The position numbers were made by a program, and so were the translations under genes. Of a stretch of DNA of 7,336 bases, positions 6,293-7,336 are shown piece by piece (the stretch's first letter is position 1; every line of letters starts with the position of its first letter). Origin of the DNA: Leptolyngbyaceae cyanobacterium SM1_3_5 (lineage in GTDB: Bacteria; Cyanobacteriota; Cyanobacteriia; Elainellales; Elainellaceae); assembly GCA_012031475.1 (NCBI GenBank), contig JAAUTJ010000229.1, forward strand, positions 1 through 7,336, read 5' to 3'. Under the pieces are notes generated by a model. It was given only the letters and a program-made list of their open reading frames with translations. It ran no database searches and had not been told where the DNA came from.

Positions 6293-7336
6293 CTAGCGAT
6301 CGGCATCAATCGATCGGCCTGCCAGCAATTCCAGCAGCGTATCAAAGCGAAAATCATCCACCAGCAGCCGCAGGCGCATCGCAATCTCCTGATGCTCTCC
6401 GGCAATTTGGCGAATCAGTTGATAGCACTGCTGCGTATCGAGCCGCGATGCGCTCTGCTGAAACGACTTTCGCCAAATCGTCGGCAAAACCGCCAAATCG
6501 CTCGATCGCAGCGGAATTCGCTCGCGCTGTGGTGGGGCGGGCGCATCGCGATAGACATAGCATACATCCAGGTAGGCCGCGATCGTTTTGAGCAGATCCT
6601 CCATCTGAAACGGCTTGCTGATGCAGTCCTCACAGCCCACCGCCTGCATTTGCTGCCACTGCTCTCGAAACGCGCTGGCCGTCAGCGCAATCACAACCGG
6701 AGCAGGCACGATCGCCTTGATTTGCCGCGTCGCTTCATAGCCATCCACGTTCGGCATCTGCATATCCATCAAAATCAGATCCGGCTGCCACTGCCGCGCC
6801 AGATCGATCGCCCCGGTTCCGTCTTCGGCTTCGCGCACGTCAAACCCCACCTGAGTCAAAAGCTGCACAACGATCGATCGATTTGCAGGATGGTCTTCGG
6901 CCACGAGAATTTTGGGCGATCGCTGGTTGGGCGCGAGTCGCGCAATTTGCGGCTGCGGCTGCGGCTGCGGCTGTGGCAGATCCACAGCGACCACCTGAAC
7001 CGGAAGCGTAAAATCAAACGTGGTTCCCTGAGCGATCGTGCTGTGAACGCGAATATCGCCGCCCATCAGTCGAATAAATTTGCGGCTAATTGCCAGCCCC
7101 AATCCGGTTCCCTGCTGCGATCGCCGCCCTGACTCGGTTTGCACAAACAAATCAAACAGCGTTTCCAGTTCGGCGGGGTGAATGCCGGGGCCAGTGTCGG
7201 AGACGGCAAAGTGCAGGATGAGGGGCGTTGGGGGTTGGGGGTCGGCGGTGAGGGACAAGCGATCGCGTCCGGGCTGGTCATTCGGTACTGGCTGTTCGCT
7301 GACTATCCGATCGCGTAGCGCAGAGGGAACGGACTC
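6293..7336 (-). CDS. Hybrid histidine kinase, C-terminal part (HATPase end + receiver), gene continues past the window
   Basis: The frame is open for 26 codons upstream of the TTG at 7258 and runs off the window, so the sensor, dimerisation/phosphoacceptor and N-box parts are missing. Visible in order are the end of a HATPase_c domain, with DTGPGI (G1), LFDLFVQTESG (F box) and GTGLGLAI (G2), then a Pro-Gln linker, then a receiver domain. In the receiver, KILVAEDHPANR carries the acidic pair, LILMDMQMP carries the phosphoacceptor Asp (codon 6764-6766), ALTA the conserved Thr, and SKPF the Lys. The last 90 or so residues (ending VDDFRFDTLLELL) resemble the C-terminal tail of other cyanobacterial hybrid kinases and lack an HPt histidine motif. 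All visible residues needed for ATP binding and phosphotransfer are present. The signal sensed cannot be told. The gene is followed on the same strand, after 108 bp, by the LysM/M23 gene. Confidence 0.92.
   Translation of the reverse strand, partial: ESVPSALRDRIVSEQPVPNDQPGRDRLSLTADPQPPTPLILHFAVSDTGPGIHPAELETLFDLFVQTESGRRSQQGTGLGLAISRKFIRLMGGDIRVHSTIAQGTTFDFTLPVQVVAVDLPQPQPQPQPQIARLAPNQRSPKILVAEDHPANRSIVVQLLTQVGFDVREAEDGTGAIDLARQWQPDLILMDMQMPNVDGYEATRQIKAIVPAPVVIALTASAFREQWQQMQAVGCEDCISKPFQMEDLLKTIAAYLDVCYVYRDAPAPPQRERIPLRSSDLAVLPTIWRKSFQQSASRLDTQQCYQLIRQIAGEHQEIAMRLRLLVDDFRFDTLLELLAGRSIDADR
6948..6977 (-). repeat. Hexanucleotide (CAGCCG) repeat coding a Pro-Gln linker
   Basis: Five in-frame 6-base units (the plus strand shows TGCGGC four times, then TGTGGC) encode alternating Gln-Pro between the HATPase and receiver domains of the kinase. 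Changes in copy number would lengthen or shorten the linker without shifting frame. Confidence 0.85.

Noticed and set aside
6392..7132. Long plus-strand open frame (246 codons)
   Set aside because: It lies opposite the kinase, where the minus strand shows all HATPase and receiver motifs. Its Arg/His/Leu-rich composition is typical of an antisense shadow.
1..7336. CRISPR array, tRNA or rRNA genes
   Set aside because: No spaced identical repeats of CRISPR size, no tRNA cloverleaf and no rRNA-like conserved stretch was found. The HIP1 octamers are dispersed and not an array.

Overview
The window looks like a stretch of cyanobacterial chromosome. The octamer GCGATCGC (HIP1), typical of cyanobacterial genomes, recurs (for example at 109-116, 159-166, 2403-2410 and 5266-5273), with many partial CGATCG copies. 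The large GH57/DUF3536 protein and the style of the hybrid histidine kinase also fit cyanobacteria. The genus cannot be read from this sequence; a filamentous species of moderately high GC is a guess.

Layout. About 93-424 (minus strand) is the 3' part of a small DUF423-type membrane protein gene. It is cut by a complete IS200/IS605-family element (about 425-2234) that carries an intact tnpB (minus strand), an intact divergent tnpA (plus strand) and matching subterminal hairpins at both ends. The 5' remnant of the DUF423 gene lies on the far side of the element (about 2235-2283). The split gene also carries single-base frameshifts. From 2284 to 2818 there is no convincing intact gene, only a possible decayed small ORF and a short 14-bp tandem repeat. 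From 2819 to 5364 (plus strand) runs a GH57/DUF3536 protein of about 847 residues, broken by two +1 A insertions. Its 3' end overlaps by 20 bp the 3' end of a convergent gene (5345-6184, minus) for an exported two-LysM, M23-like protein whose active site looks degenerate. Upstream of that, on the same strand, lies the 3' part of a hybrid histidine kinase (6293 to beyond 7336).

How the genes relate. I see no multi-gene pathway. The element is self-contained: TnpA moves it as single strands, and TnpB with an RNA from its right end should act as an RNA-guided nuclease on the empty site. The kinase and the LysM/M23-like gene are co-directional, 108 bp apart, and could be co-transcribed, with cell-envelope signalling as a speculative link. 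The main open question is whether the frameshifts, all in the first 4 kb, are real gene decay or sequencing errors. No clearly undescribed system is evident. The best leads are the TnpB guide/target prediction, the degenerate LytM domain and the frameshift pattern.
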